DNA of 64,000 bases from Haliclystus octoradiatus (taxonomy: Eukaryota; Cnidaria; Staurozoa; Stauromedusae; Haliclystidae): the NCBI GenBank assembly GCA_916610825.1, contig OU744452.1:12442110-12506109 (forward strand). The letters are read 5' to 3'. Shown piece after piece: positions 10,906 to 22,352 of the stretch (its first letter is position 1; each line of letters starts with the position of its first letter). The notes beneath the pieces were generated by a model. The model saw only the letters and a program-made list of their open reading frames with translations. It was not told where the DNA came from and searched no databases. The translations under genes and the position numbers were made by a program.

Positions 10906-11104
10906 AAAACAAATAGCAAACAATTGGCCAGGAAGTGACACAAACCAAAAATAGATATGCTATATTTTATAAAGTATATTGTAGAAATAATATGATATTT
11001 TAGAGAAAGATAATACTACATTAAAATATCACTGACATTTAAATGTTATGTCAAATGCATTGAAGTTAAAATGCATCACTAGTAAGTCTATATGAACACA
11101 CGAG
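10906..11104 (-). repeat. 199-bp direct repeat, copy 1 (Helitron 5'-end-like)
   Basis: Identical to 19102-19300 apart from one base (C for T near 10945), in the same orientation. In the second copy this stretch lies just upstream of the Helitron start codon. It is therefore either a detached Helitron 5' end, a non-autonomous derivative, or a segmental duplication. On the minus strand it starts CTCGTGTGTTC, and a start at TC would fit Helitron 5' termini. Confidence 0.75.
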
Positions 11105-11850
11105 TGAGCCCGCAAAAATCAAATGTCTCCAATGTTAGTTCGTCACTGCTATCCTCGTTCTCGTTCTTATTAATTAACTAATCCTGTGTGTTGGTGTAAT
11201 CGGCGGGCGGCTGCTGGGTGGTAGCGCAGGGATCGTTTGGTGGGTCGGCAGATGGGCGGCACAGAAGAGACAGAGGAGGGGGTTGCAGGACTAGGCGGTG
11301 GTTGGCGGGCGTACGGTTTCTTTAAATCTTTAATTCACATTCTTCACATTCAACAATCGTTGTATTAATTAACGTGTTGATGTCGCCACTGTGACCGGTT
11401 AGTTGTTGTAGATTCTGCGGGAATTCTACTTGGACGGTCCTCGTTGGCGGTGTTGCCAGCACAGAAAAAGTGTGCTTGCCCGTTTATGTGCGTGAGGAAA
11501 TGCATATTTTTAAGGGGCGCCGTCAGCCGTGAAAACCTTGATCTGCGAGGCCGAAGAAAGAGGGTGAAAGACGGCTAATTACGCTTCGTCGAAGAAGGCC
11601 CGGTGGAAGAACTGCACTGAACTGTATAGGCTGTTAGATCTACCCTGAAAATTATGCAATACTCATGCATAGTAATGTATTCTGCGAATGAAGACACAGT
11701 AAAATTTAGACGAAAGACAAGAATTGTACATTGAATTACATTACACGCGCGAGGGTCGGCAACAAATTGGAACGCACCTGTGGTGTGGGCTGTGGAGCCC
11801 GTGGGTGTGTTGCAGGTAAAGCAATTTAAGCCAAAATGTAGTATATTAAA
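11105..11850. promoter_or_regulatory. GC- and CpG-rich island of unknown role
   Basis: Unlike its AT-rich surroundings, about 11150-11830 is rich in G and C, with many CG dinucleotides (for example ATCGGCGGGCGGCTGC, GGGGCGCCGTCAGCCG). There is no long open frame. TTGCAG|GTAAAG at about 11816 could be a splice donor of a plus-strand non-coding first exon. Possible roles are a promoter or 5' UTR of a host gene whose body is elsewhere, or foreign or captured sequence. Confidence 0.3.
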
Positions 11851-12842
11851 AAGTATGGATTAAACGTTTGACTAATATTAATTCTTTATAAGAGGTGTTT
11901 TGAAGTTCGATCAAGTACTTTTTCAATTTATTCAGTAGTCTCAATATATATATATATATATATAGCAAAGATAGAGTACGATTGATTTTGTTTATTATCA
12001 TAACTTCATCATGATTTCACGGCTACATTCTCATTTAATCTTATATTTTACTATTAACTAATTAATTGAAACTGATAATGCCTCCGTATTCCAAATTTCC
12101 CGCCAAGATTGCTGATGCCTACTTGTCATTTAGACGTTTATCGAAATTAATTTGTTTACGCTGTGTAAATATTTATAATCAATTACCTTTAATTATCTGT
12201 TCCTCAAAAAGTGTATATACATTCAAATCTAAACTAATTACTGAAGACTTATCGAAATTTCTTAAATATAATTTAATCAATTTAATTTTGTATTCACATA
12301 TTTTGTATCTAAATCAATTTTTAATCTAAATTAATTTTTATTCTTGTTTTACAGAAATACAAGAAATCCAGTCCTTATGCTTTAGCCTCCTTATTCTTTA
12401 AACGTAAATGGCCTCATTATCAATCCAATTATAGCAGAAACTAAACAACTAGGCTACTAAATAAGCACTTAATGAGTAAGAGAGATGGTTAATCTCATAC
12501 GAAATGTAGGCCTATCGATAGGTCTGAATGCATATAGTTATGTTGCACTTCGGAGGTAAGCAATATAAATAAGATTAAATGGAGGTGCAGTGAAAAATAA
12601 AAAATACAGTCGATTCACATGTTAATGATGTATTATTGTAATTTCATCAACATTTTATGATACGCTGTGGTCATAACAACGGCATGATGCCCAAAATTAA
12701 ATTAAATTATGGAGATAATATGTATAGCATTGCTTATATGTACATATGCATATGTGTGACAGCGCATTATTGTTTATTTTTCACATATTACAAAATTGAT
12801 TTTTATTTTAAATATTTCAGTTGATTTTCTGATACTAGTTAT
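11851..12842. other. Mostly empty; (AT)n tract and a weak LINE C-terminus-like frame
   Basis: Contains an (AT)n microsatellite near 11946-11964. An 87-codon plus frame at 12066-12329 has RCVNIYNQLPL followed by VYTFKSKL, reminiscent of the last residues of LINE proteins (VWNxLP...FKxxL), but it is too short to be sure. Otherwise nothing. The missing 3' half of the Helitron helicase is not found here. Confidence 0.3.
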
Positions 12843-13203
12843 TCATAATGGTTGGTAGAGTTGTTCAACAAAGAGCACGTTAATATTCTTCAAGCAATGA
12901 TACTTCACTGGGTTAGTTATTAGTCGATGGTAAGTTTGTTGTGTCATTGATGGGACAGAATGTATGGCTGTTTGAGGTACAGGTATGCTAAATAAAAAAT
13001 GAGCATGTTCGCCACCAAGATTTCGTGCGCGACTTGCCGTTGACGATGTCAGCATACATTTTATGCCTTTACTTAAGGCATGAGCCATTGTTGTTAACAA
13101 TAACCTAGTTTTCCCGCTGCCGGGAGGTCCAACAAAAACATGGCCACTTTGAGATTTCATGTAGTTGTTGTTGGAAAGGAAATCATCAACAAATTTGACA
13201 GAC
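12843..13203 (-). other. Start of Pif1-like helicase domain, truncated at Walker B
   Basis: Walker A is VFVGPPGSGKTRLLL (GPPGSGKT at 13130-13107). It is followed by LTSSTASRARNLGG and HAHFLFSIP, the usual Pif1/Helitron motif Ia region. Then comes INVLFVEQ, in the place of Walker B (expected LFVDE/LFIDE), and a stop five codons later. Helicase motifs III-VI are missing, so the protein could not be an active helicase. Confidence 0.8.
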
Positions 13204-14972
13204 CTGCAATTGGCAAGTTAGTATAATTATTATTATGTTAGAAAATGTATAATTTGAAGTTAAGTAAGTTTAAACAATATATTACCTTTGCAGGGCGTCC
13301 TCTTGCTCAAATTTCGATTGAAAATTTTGATGTGGATGCGATCTTGCAGTTGGTTGATAAGGCACTGGCTGTCGTAGCAATAAAGTCTGCAGTGGTGGAA
13401 GGTTTGGTAAGTTTTCTGTTTGTAGGTGAATTACCAAAGCAGTTAGTCGGTTGTTTTCCATCTCTTTTATCTCTTTTAAAATTTGTTCATCAATGTCATT
13501 ACTGTCAACTAGTGGAGCAGGCAATTCAACGTCTCCATCAAGGAAATTAAATCTCAGTTCTAGTAAAAACAAATATTAGTTGTTCAATGTAGTATATGAT
13601 TTTTTCATTATAAGTTATTTTGATTTTAACATACGTTGATCAGCCATGAAAATGAATTTTTGAAAATCTTTAGTCTTCAATGGATGAAAGTCCAAGTCAG
13701 TTAGTACATATTTCTTGAGGATGACATCAAGATCATTTTGGGTTACGAGCATATCATCTGGCAGTAGACCACATCGATAGAATACCTATGAAGGAAAGCA
13801 TGAACAATTAATATTATGTTTACATCATGATTCATTATTTAATGCAAATGTAATTTCATACCTCTGTCATGTTTCGTGCAGTGTAAAGCAAGTCCCACTC
13901 ATTGTCGAAGCGCCCCAATGTCATAGCGAGATGGTTGACAAAAGATAGTAAATCCTCTGGTGTTATTGCTGAGAATACTACCACAGTTTTTCTATCTGTC
14001 GTAGTGTCAACAAATCTCTCAAACATTGCTGTCCATTGACTTTCATCAAATTCGTTTTCGTTTTTTTTTTCTAGGAGCAAAGTAACTAAAGCCAACAGTT
14101 CTGTTCTTCCTACATGTGGTGGATTGAAAATGTATTAATAGTATTCTGTAAGTAAATGGTTGAATGGAAGCTGCTTGTATGATGACCTTACCCTCTCGAT
14201 TAATATCAAAATCATCTGTGATGAATTTTTTCACTTCTTGAATGTGGGCATAACGGATCTTGATCTAAATAAATTTAACAATTGGTTAGCAATCTATTTT
14301 ATTTTAATTCAAATGTGATTGATATGATTGTAAACTCACTTTGTTGCAGTAGATGTCCATTCAAGGAGTTGAATTTAGGTATCCAATATCTGGATATGTT
14401 GATAACTTAGATTTCGAAAAGCATTTGCAGTACACTTCCAGGCTATCAATTAACCTCAACTCAGGTGGTCTAACTGAAAATGCTGTTGTTGAATCCATGC
14501 AGAAGTTACTTTTCAGGTGGTCATTCATAATTTTGATCTAAAATGATAGAAGCAATGCACTTGTGGTAAAGAAAGAGTGCAATAAAAATTAATGCACAAA
14601 GAAAGTTGGTAAGTACTGTACTGACCTGACCATCACTGTGCCTACGCCATGCGGGTAAAAGCTTTCTCTTAGAAATAGCATACAGGTTTCCATCAGCCTC
14701 TGCCACTGCTTTGGGTGTGTTGTTGCTGTAGCGTTTTAAGTAGCTACGACGATCTCTGGGTAAAGTGGAAACATGAACAAAATCCACTGTTGACTGTACG
14801 AAATCTAGGTCTAATAGGTACCACAGCATTTCGGTGAAACATATTTCTCGCAGGAGTGATGTATGCTGCTTTTCAGCAAAATGCCTGCACGAAGGAAAAA
14901 AGGACATAATTTAACAATCGAAAATTTCGTCAGGCAGGAAAATTATACAATAAGTGAGTTTAATATTCTTGC

Positions 14973-15749
14973 CTGTGAGTCCCTATCTTGTTGTGGTCCA
15001 GAGGACGCTGCTCGATATGTACAGACTGGTCACCGGTTTTAGCAGAAAGTGTTACTGATGCCATGTCATTCTTTCCACCGCAGTACTTGGTTACATAGCA
15101 TGATAAAATTCTTCGGTCCATCAACTGCATGTTTGTGCAAGATCGGAGAGCCAGAAAATTTAGAACTTCCATGGTTCTGAAAGTCTCACCATAAAAGGCA
15201 GGGTAAAGAAATTTTATTCCCAAGAAATGGTCAATTGGCTCGATTTCTCCTGACGACGATTCTACTGCAAAGCCCAAGCGTAAAAATATATTTAAATTTT
15301 CTTCACAATATTTGTGTGGGCGGACTCTTTTGTCATAGCTGTTGGAAGCTGGATGCTTCATAACTCTGCATTTTTTGTTTCCTTCATCGTCGATCAACTT
15401 CATGCATCTGCCGTTTGCTGGAAATTAAAGGTTTGTAATGAAAATTTTACAGTACATAATGATATGAACTGCTACAATTCATTGTTTGTTATTTGTGAAA
15501 TATCTTTATCGCAATCATGGACTTGAAGGATTTGTGCTAGATTTATTGCTTCATGCACTTCATTTTCACTGTCCACCAGACCCAAGTCTTTCAAGAATTC
15601 TGTTTCAAATCTTCCGATGTCAAAGGCTCTACAAACGATTCGTTGGTGAGTTATATTGAAGGGTTCTTCTTCTGTTGTAACTCCACCGTAAATATGTGGT
15701 TTCCCACCTTGTGCGCCATGCGATTGGAATTCATATCTCCAGAATGCTC
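14973..15749 (-). other. Helitron Rep endonuclease domain (HUH-like and Y2 motifs)
   Basis: FWRYEFQSHGAQ followed by PHIYGG (15699-15682) corresponds to the Helitron motif RxEFQxRGxPHIHG. The second metal-binding His is Tyr here (HIY instead of HIH). Downstream LQVHDC, CRVMKHP and RRILSCYVTKYCGG (Tyr codons at 15097-15095 and 15085-15083) match the region leading to, and including, the YxxxY catalytic tyrosines. These act in nicking and strand transfer at Helitron ends. A single CAC-to-TAC change would explain HIY and should impair metal binding. Confidence 0.75.
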
Positions 15750-15831
15750 CTGTAAATTTTTATAAAATTGCAATGTCAAAACTGTTGGTCGAGAGATATA
15801 GTGGATGAAGGTCGCCAGTGAAATATCTTAC

Positions 15832-18800
15832 CAATTACTTTTCCAAATACTTTTTCTTCACTGAATATCCGCCATTTCCAATGCCAATAACTAACTCGTT
15901 CCCAGGCCCTCGACAATAAATTATTAAAAGACTTTGTGATGTCTTTTATTTCTTCTGGTGTTTTGTCACTGTGATAATAAATGAAGGTTGCATAAGTTGT
16001 GCTGCAATTGTTGTAAACATGATAAATTTAAAATGGAGAGGTTAGGTTGGGTGATATTAGCACCTAAAGTTCCGTGGAATTGATCATCGTCACTGTCATC
16101 ATCATCATCGTGTTGTGCAGCAATTGGTTGCTGTTGTTGTTGTTGCTGCTGCTTTTGTTGCTGTTGTTGATGCGATGGTCCATCAAGAACAGTATCACCT
16201 GCTGACAATATCGACTGTGAAAAGTGTTCGCTGCAAATTGAGACCTGTAAAATTGCAAAAAATGATAATTATTTGTGCTGATATGTAAAAGATTTATGTT
16301 GTTAGCTTTATAATGAAATGGTATAAAAATGTTTCCCTAAAATTTGCACATAACTTACTTGACATTGCGTTTGGTACGGGAAATCATGTGGACATCGAAA
16401 AATTGCCTTGCACGGTTGGTTACTGTTGATGTGGTGTGGATGACAACAGATCTGTGGTGCATCTGAACACTCTTATGTGATAGAAAATGTAAATTACATT
16501 AAGGACAATGTTGTGAACAATTTTCTTGTAAACAGTATGATTTAAATTAGAATTGTTGTTGTGTATGTATCAACGTTTGATTTACCTTTGATGAGGTACT
16601 TCTCATGAACACGACATAATATTTTGTCCTGTCCCCCAGACCTCTTCATTGCCTCTTTATACGAGTTGGCTGATGGCGGAGAGAAACAATAAATGGCACA
16701 GGCATATTGTGGATGGCGTGATGAACAGGATTGCCATGGCATTTCAACATTCCATCTAAATCCAACACGAATTGTGTGGCTGTTGCTTGTTGCGGAGCTT
16801 TGCACCCTTGCTGTCCATAATTTTGTGTACCTGATAAAAATATTAACAAGTTCTAATTTGCACAATGTTGCATGAATTGGCAGAATTGAAGTTATCTTTG
16901 ATAGTATAATGAACTTACTTTTTTCCATGCTGTAGTATTTGATCTGGGAAATCAGCATCTGATCTTCCTCGGCGTGGAATTGACGACCTTAATGAAAAAT
17001 GGAGATGTTATGTTATTATATTCTATATGAGTGAGCTATTTTGTAGCTATTACATGTTAAAAATTGCAAAGCACCTGTCGATTAGTAGAAGATCTTTGGT
17101 AGCTGCATCAATGGCGCATGTTACGTTGGTGGTAGTACTTATGTGATTTTCAGCCAATTTTGTAAGGATTATTTTAAATGCCTTAAACACCGTGCAATTG
17201 TGGTTATGCTTTTGCAAGTACGTCACTATATCATTATCAAATATCTTTAAGTTATACTAATAAGTTTATACTAAAATTTGGCAGGATATAAAGAGTTTTA
17301 TGAGAGTTAAATGTAAATCCTAAAGGTTTTTGAAGTCATAATATTAAAATTTTGATGTTACCCGAGGAATGTCAATATGAGGATTTCCATTTTGATATGT
17401 GGTTGCATGAATGACGGGAACATAATAATTTAACTTATGTTGTGCATCTTTGCATGAATTTTTTGTATCTACCAATGACTGCAGATGCAATGCATCATGG
17501 TATGACATGTAACAACCATCTGTCATGCTGATGTTTTGCTTTTTGAATAAGTCAATGTGTTCTGATATGAAATCAGGTGGTAAATGGATATTATTAGCCA
17601 AATAACGCCTGATGTCATCTCGTTCGTTTAGAACCATACCATAAGTTAACCTGTCTTTATCAGTGGGGTGCTCATTTTGCTTGTTAGTAGTCACTCTGAA
17701 AGTGCTGAGACCTTTAAAATGAATTGATAAATAGACATTGCAAGGATTTGTTTACATTACCCAACACCCTTCAAAAATGAATTGACAATTAAAATGTACA
17801 GACCAACAAACAATAAAAGCAATGAAGATGAGTGAAAGTACCTGTTATGGTAAATCAATATTATAAATTAAATTGAGTAATACATACCTTTCCCATTTCC
17901 TTTCATGGTGAGGACATCGTAGGTTGAATTTTTGCAATTTGTCTTTCCCAGTCGTTTCAGATTGGATGCGATAGTTAATGGGGCAAGATCGTCTGCTGAA
18001 TTAGGCGGTGTACTTCCATATACTGGTTGGGTGTTCAAATGCAGTAAACGTTTAATGCCTGAGTGGTATCTATTTGCACACATAAATATGCTTAAGCCAT
18101 TTTTATCAATCACAAGACTTGGCATTGCTGTCCAGTCCAATTGTGACACTGAACATGGGAAATCGGGTCTGCTGCAAGCAAGTTGGTTTATGTTGGGTTG
18201 CAGCTGGTTAACTAGTAGGGCAAGTTTTTTGAAATAGTGGTTTGCCGGGATTGTTTTAGTACGTTTTCTAAAAATGTCATCAATGAACCGGCAACAGCCA
18301 GCCGGACATCTAACTTCTGGAAAGGGGTTTTTATTGACAAATTTGATTAACGGGCCTATGCGCAAATTTGTTGGAGTGTTTTTTTTGCTTGTTTCAGTTT
18401 GATAGTTATGTTTTGGAATTTAGGCATAACGGCCCAGTGCTGCATTAGTTGTGGCGAAATGTGTTGATGTGCTCTGGTCCATGCATAGCGTAGGTCAAGT
18501 GGCACAGCTTCCATGAATTGTTGAGGATGAAGACATTCAGCTGTACCACTTAAAATGGACCAGAATTGGGCTGGCCATGCATGGTGCCAATTTAGATGCG
18601 TATTAGCCAATGTAGCCGAGCAATGATGGCAAGCAATGTTGCCAGATCTTTGTGCATTGATGTCGCCAATCAAATGCTTTTTTATGGTTTGAGGAAGTGC
18701 AGCAAACACCAGAGGATGTGTGGGGGTTGAAATCATGTGACATACTTGACACATGACCGGTGACCCATGAAGATCTTGCTGTAGTGGCGGATTATTGACA

Positions 18801-19027
18801 GAGAGGCCCTAAAAAGTTAAAAATGGATATATGTCATTTCTTAATTGATGCTGAAAGCAGCATTTGAAACAGAAGATCATAGATATTGAACTTACTGAAA
18901 ACATGTTTGTGTCTATGCTGTTAGTTGACGTTGAAAATTCACTACCATAAGTGCTTTCACTATCTGAAGAAGATATCTGGAGATTGACAAGGTCAGAACA
19001 ATTAAACTGACGCATTTCTACTGTCAT
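15832..19027 (-). other. Unrecognised ~760-residue N-terminal extension of the Helitron protein
   Basis: Exons 1-9, upstream of the HUH motif. Visible features include an acidic Ser-rich start (LQISSSDSESTYGSE); Cys/His pairs CQVCHMIS and IACHHC with HLNWHH nearby; a conserved-looking block with CPAGCCRF; GMVLNERDDIRRYL; a Cys/His cluster in exon 7 (ICCHPHHIN...C...RCPHDF) that looks like a zinc-binding fold; and a polyglutamine tract followed by a DDDDDSDDD run in exon 8. Helitron proteins usually have a zinc-finger-like region before Rep, so part of this may be that. The length and the rest I cannot assign to a family. Confidence 0.55.
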
Positions 19028-19101
19028 TGGTTTTTGTTGTTGATTGTTGTGTACGATACTCACATCAGATGATGGACAAAATGCAAACAAACACAAATAG
19101 C

Positions 19102-19300
19102 AAAACAAATAGCAAACAATTGGCCAGGAAGTGACACAAATCAAAAATAGATATGCTATATTTTATAAAGTATATTGTAGAAATAATATGATATTTTAGA
19201 GAAAGATAATACTACATTAAAATATCACTGACATTTAAATGTTATGTCAAATGCATTGAAGTTAAAATGCATCACTAGTAAGTCTATATGAACACACGAG
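19102..19300 (-). repeat. 199-bp direct repeat, copy 2 (5' region of the Helitron gene)
   Basis: Same sequence as 10906-11104 with one mismatch. It ends 75 bp upstream of the Helitron ATG, so it should contain the 5' terminus and promoter of the element. Copy 2 is flanked by ACCACAAAG and copy 1 by TGAGCCCGC, so the shared block ends sharply at CACACGAG. Confidence 0.75.
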
Positions 19301-21200
19301 ACCACAAAGATTTAATTTTAAATTACACAACATTAATTTCATCAAAGCCTCTGTTCATGTTTTCTTTGGATAACTCACATAATCTTCATGGATAGAATGT
19401 GTATGTAGTATAAATGTAGGGGGTGCATACTGTTATTGCTGCTTGATCAAATTGTTATACAATTATAATTGTCAAGTCATAGGGTAGATCATTGCAGTGT
19501 GAGGCAAATGTATAACTATAGAGTCTATGTTTTGTAAAGGTTATTCTTTTCAATATAATCAATAACGGAGTCTGGAATAAGATATTTGATGCTTTCTCCT
19601 CTTCGAATTGAACGCCTGAAAAAGAAATACAGAGATGCAATTTACACTATATGGAGTATAGATGAATAAATAACAACGTAGGTTTGGCTAATTTGTTGAA
19701 TCTCCATGACAACAAAATTATGATGATGACAAGATCAGTATTCCACAGTATTGAATTTGATAATCATTGAGTTACCAAGATGCTATATCTATAACATTAT
19801 ATAAAATGATGTTTAATGATGACTTATAATGAATGGTATAATGGGATAATAATGATATTATCTACAAGCCCAAATTAAATGGGAAAGTATCGACTCATAG
19901 CATTCGACAACGTCGACATTTAGTTTTATTAAATACATTAAAAGTTAAATTGTACAATCATTAGACAAACAAAAGAAACTGATTTAGAACTCAGGTTATA
20001 ATTATCAACTTTTAGCTATCAAAAGTTTTCGACAACCATCACGAACGCATTACTACTCTGAATTGCCATGCTGGTTTGTTGTAGAGGTCTGAAGAAGAAA
20101 AGGGTTGAACATGTTAGGTCAGTTTACGTTTTCATAAGAGTGCTTATTGTTTTATCTCCATAGCCAAATGAACCACTTGATTGATCACACCCCCCCTTTC
20201 CAATGCAATTTTGCAGCATAAATTTAAGCACTTTTGACATGGAAATTCATATCTTGTCAGCAGGGGCGGATTTAGGGGGTCACAGGATAGTCTCAAATAT
20301 TTTATCGCGTTTCAGTAATAAACGTAAGCAAATTTGTAAAGTAAGCAGCAACAATGCAAATTACTATTTGTTTCACAGTCTCTTATCCCTAAGCCAAAAC
20401 ACATTAATCAGGAATCTGTCCTTAGAAGATACTTTTGAAGAACTTTTTGTTCAACTTTTTTTCTCTTGAAGAAATGTCTTTAAATGAATCTAGATAATTC
20501 AATATACCTACATAAAGTAAGGCAACAAGCTAGAATTTGGCATTAATACAAATATAATCCCCTCAACAACATAGTTGAGTTGGTATAAATATGCATATTG
20601 TGATATGCTTTGCAGTATTCTTCTCCTTATACAATTTCCCAAGGGCTCTCTTCACTGGGCCATTTAAATGTGTGTCTGGTTGTGTACGTGTGTCTGAAAT
20701 TTCTTATTAGCATATATATGTGTTACCTGTTTGAATAAGATTAATAGGATGTATGCAAACACAATCGGTGTTAACACATTTATAAGCTTAATGATCTATA
20801 TAACTTATAAGCTAGTTTAATGAACTATTGTGCAATATGTGGCTACTTAAATTGAAAGGCATCAAGCTGTTTGAAAAGAGCGAGATTGGAAGCCGAAGCA
20901 ACAGGAATACGACTGATAGAAATTATTTTGGACAATCAACTATCTTCAACAATTTCCACTATCTCCAATTATAGGGTACTTTGTGAAGAATTAGGAAAAG
21001 CAATGGGTATTACTCATTTAAAAGAGAAATATTTATGGGAAATATTTGAAAGAGAGAATTGCAATGGTAGTGCAAAGAGGAAATGTAAATAGTGCAATGG
21101 GTACTATCCGTAATGATGACTGTGAGAGTAATTTTAGGATAGATTATAATTAGAATATGAGTATATTAGAAAACTATGTATATATATGCATTATTAAAGA
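19301..21200. other. Intergenic, no gene recognised
   Basis: No convincing genes. AGGGGCGGATTTAGGGGGT near 20261 resembles the terminal repeat of hAT-type elements but has no partner that I could place. A 73-codon plus frame at about 20871-21092 (RLEAEATGIRLIEIIL) is not recognised. Confidence 0.35.
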
Positions 21201-21204
21201 ATAC

Positions 21205-21840
21205 GTCGGGACCACAAGCGGAAAGAGCTAGAGAAGTTATTACGAACATCTTCAAAAGTAACGGACTAGGCATATCCACACAAGCCTGAAAATAATAGAT
21301 TTTTTAGATGTAACTCTCGAATTGAGTAATGAAGCTTACAAGCCCTACAGAAAGCCAAACAACGATTCGATCTACATTAACGCATAATCTAATCATCCCT
21401 GGAGCATTATCAAGCAGATACCAATAAACGTAAGTCAAATAATCTCCGATCTATCCATCAATCAGGATGTCTTCGAAAATTGTAAAGGTCCATATGTATC
21501 TGCATTGAAATCCAGCGGGTATAACCCAGAGTTTACCTAAGCAACGCAGCCCTTGAAGAACGCCGACCATTAACAGAAAAAGGAATATAATCTAGTTTAA
21601 CCCGCCATTCAGCCAAAATGTGGACACTAACACTGCAAAGAAATTCTAAATGATGATTGACAAACACTTTTCAAATGCCCATATACTCCAACAAGATTTT
21701 TAATAGAAAAAATGTTAAGGTATCTTACAGCTGCATGGCCAATGTCCAAACTATAATTAGAAGCCATAACAATACAGTCCTAAGTGACAATAACAGCACT
21801 AAATCAACAAATTGGACAACAAATGCCTTTCCTCAAGTCT
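21205..21840 (+). pseudogene. Penelope-like element RT C-terminal fragment
   Basis: With several stops, the plus strand reads IDFLDVTLELSNEAYKPYRK, NNDSIYINA, SNHPWSIIKQIP, ISDLSINQDVFENC and YVSALKSSGYNPEF, then IFNRKNVKVSYSCMANVQ and IIRSHN. This is the pattern that ends the RT and leads to the GIY-YIG region in Penelope-like retroelements. The Cys-rich linker and GIY-YIG motif themselves are not found. In-frame stops and a frame change at about 21650 show decay. Confidence 0.6.
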
Positions 21841-21916
21841 CGTTGTGTATATATTGCATGTATTGTTTATCTATAAAATTAAAAAAAATATATCATTTGT
21901 TGCTAAATAAACACTT

Positions 21917-22183
21917 GTGCGCAGTGTGACAAAATCATTGCCAGTCAAAAGAGAAAACTCAAAGGTCGCAATAATGCAAGTAATACAAAGACTAGAAAGG
22001 TTGGAGCTGTTGCAGTCCAAGAATTTAATTGCGGATGTGAAACTGAACTTAATCACATCGCCAACGGCCCAATATTTAAAAGAAAAATCAATTTTAGATC
22101 GACGTGCGTTGGTTGCCCAACAAGATAGATGTTTCAATTGTGTGGCAAGGGGAGATATAATAAGAAAATGTAATTCACAATGA
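21917..22183 (+). pseudogene. Possible BEL/Pao gag fragment with zinc-knuckle remnant
   Basis: Residues RALVAQQDRCFNC followed by ARGDIIRKCNS resemble the CxxCx(4)Hx(4)C knuckle after the gag of BEL/Pao elements, with Asp in place of His. No ATG starts the frame and no other gag motif is seen, so the call is weak. Confidence 0.3.
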
Positions 22184-22202
22184 CTTATCAAACTGTGTTT
22201 AA

Positions 22203-22352
22203 CTTGGCTGTGACATCAAGCTTTTTGCTGATGACACAAAATTTTCGTTTGCGAGAAGTGATGGGAATGCAGGCCCACTTATTCGCACTTTAAACAAAGT
22301 GGTGCACAGATTGGCAAATAACGGTATTTACGCCCAAATGCCAAGTGAATGA
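22203..22352 (+). pseudogene. LINE RT fragment around motif C
   Basis: CDIKLFADDTKFSFARSDG, then LNKVVHRLANNGIYA, is the motif C region of a non-LTR RT (CKLFADDTKL in the family). Only about 50 codons survive. Confidence 0.6.

Larger units (their letters stand above)
12843..19027 (-). pseudogene. Helitron Rep/helicase gene, ~18 exons, disabled
   Basis: Exons I could join in phase (minus strand): 19027-18896, 18808-17888, 17693-17362, 17244-17075, 16987-16919, 16830-16586, 16471-16359, 16244-16064, 15954-15832, 15749-~15500, ~15420-14973, 14884-14626, 14537-14340, 14264-14192, 14109-13862, 13785-13635, 13559-13286, 13203-12843. Together they give roughly 1500 codons. The start is the ATG at 19027, the first ATG in frame. 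Nearly all junctions are GT-AG with matching phases; the donor after 14973 is GC. Only the boundary between exons 10 and 11 is unclear. Lesions: exon 2 is out of frame by one base, most simply at the eight-base run 18379-18386; TGA at 14361-14363 replaces a Trp codon expected after NSTP; the helicase ends at Walker B. Introns are mostly 60-140 bp. Confidence 0.75.
12843..19300 (-). mobile_element. Helitron (rolling-circle transposon), intron-rich, degenerate
   Basis: The limits are set at the high end by the 199-bp 5'-end repeat (to 19300) and at the low end by the last recognisable helicase codon (12843). The encoded protein carries Rep (HUH and Y2 motifs) and a Pif1-like helicase start in the Helitron order. 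A Helitron 3' hairpin with CTRR was not identified, so the 3' end is undefined and the element is probably 3' truncated. Confidence 0.75.

Noticed and set aside
13245..13550. Plus-strand frame of 101 codons
   Set aside because: Antisense shadow of a Helitron exon.
16646..16849. Open minus frame GTQNYGQQGCKAPQ in the Helitron
   Set aside because: Another frame of the same exon (KLWTARVQSSATS...) joins both neighbours in phase, so this one is a shadow and no frameshift is needed.
20871..21092. Plus-strand frame RLEAEATGIRLIEIIL
   Set aside because: No ATG at the start and no family recognised; it could be a remnant of the Penelope-like element downstream but the link is not shown.
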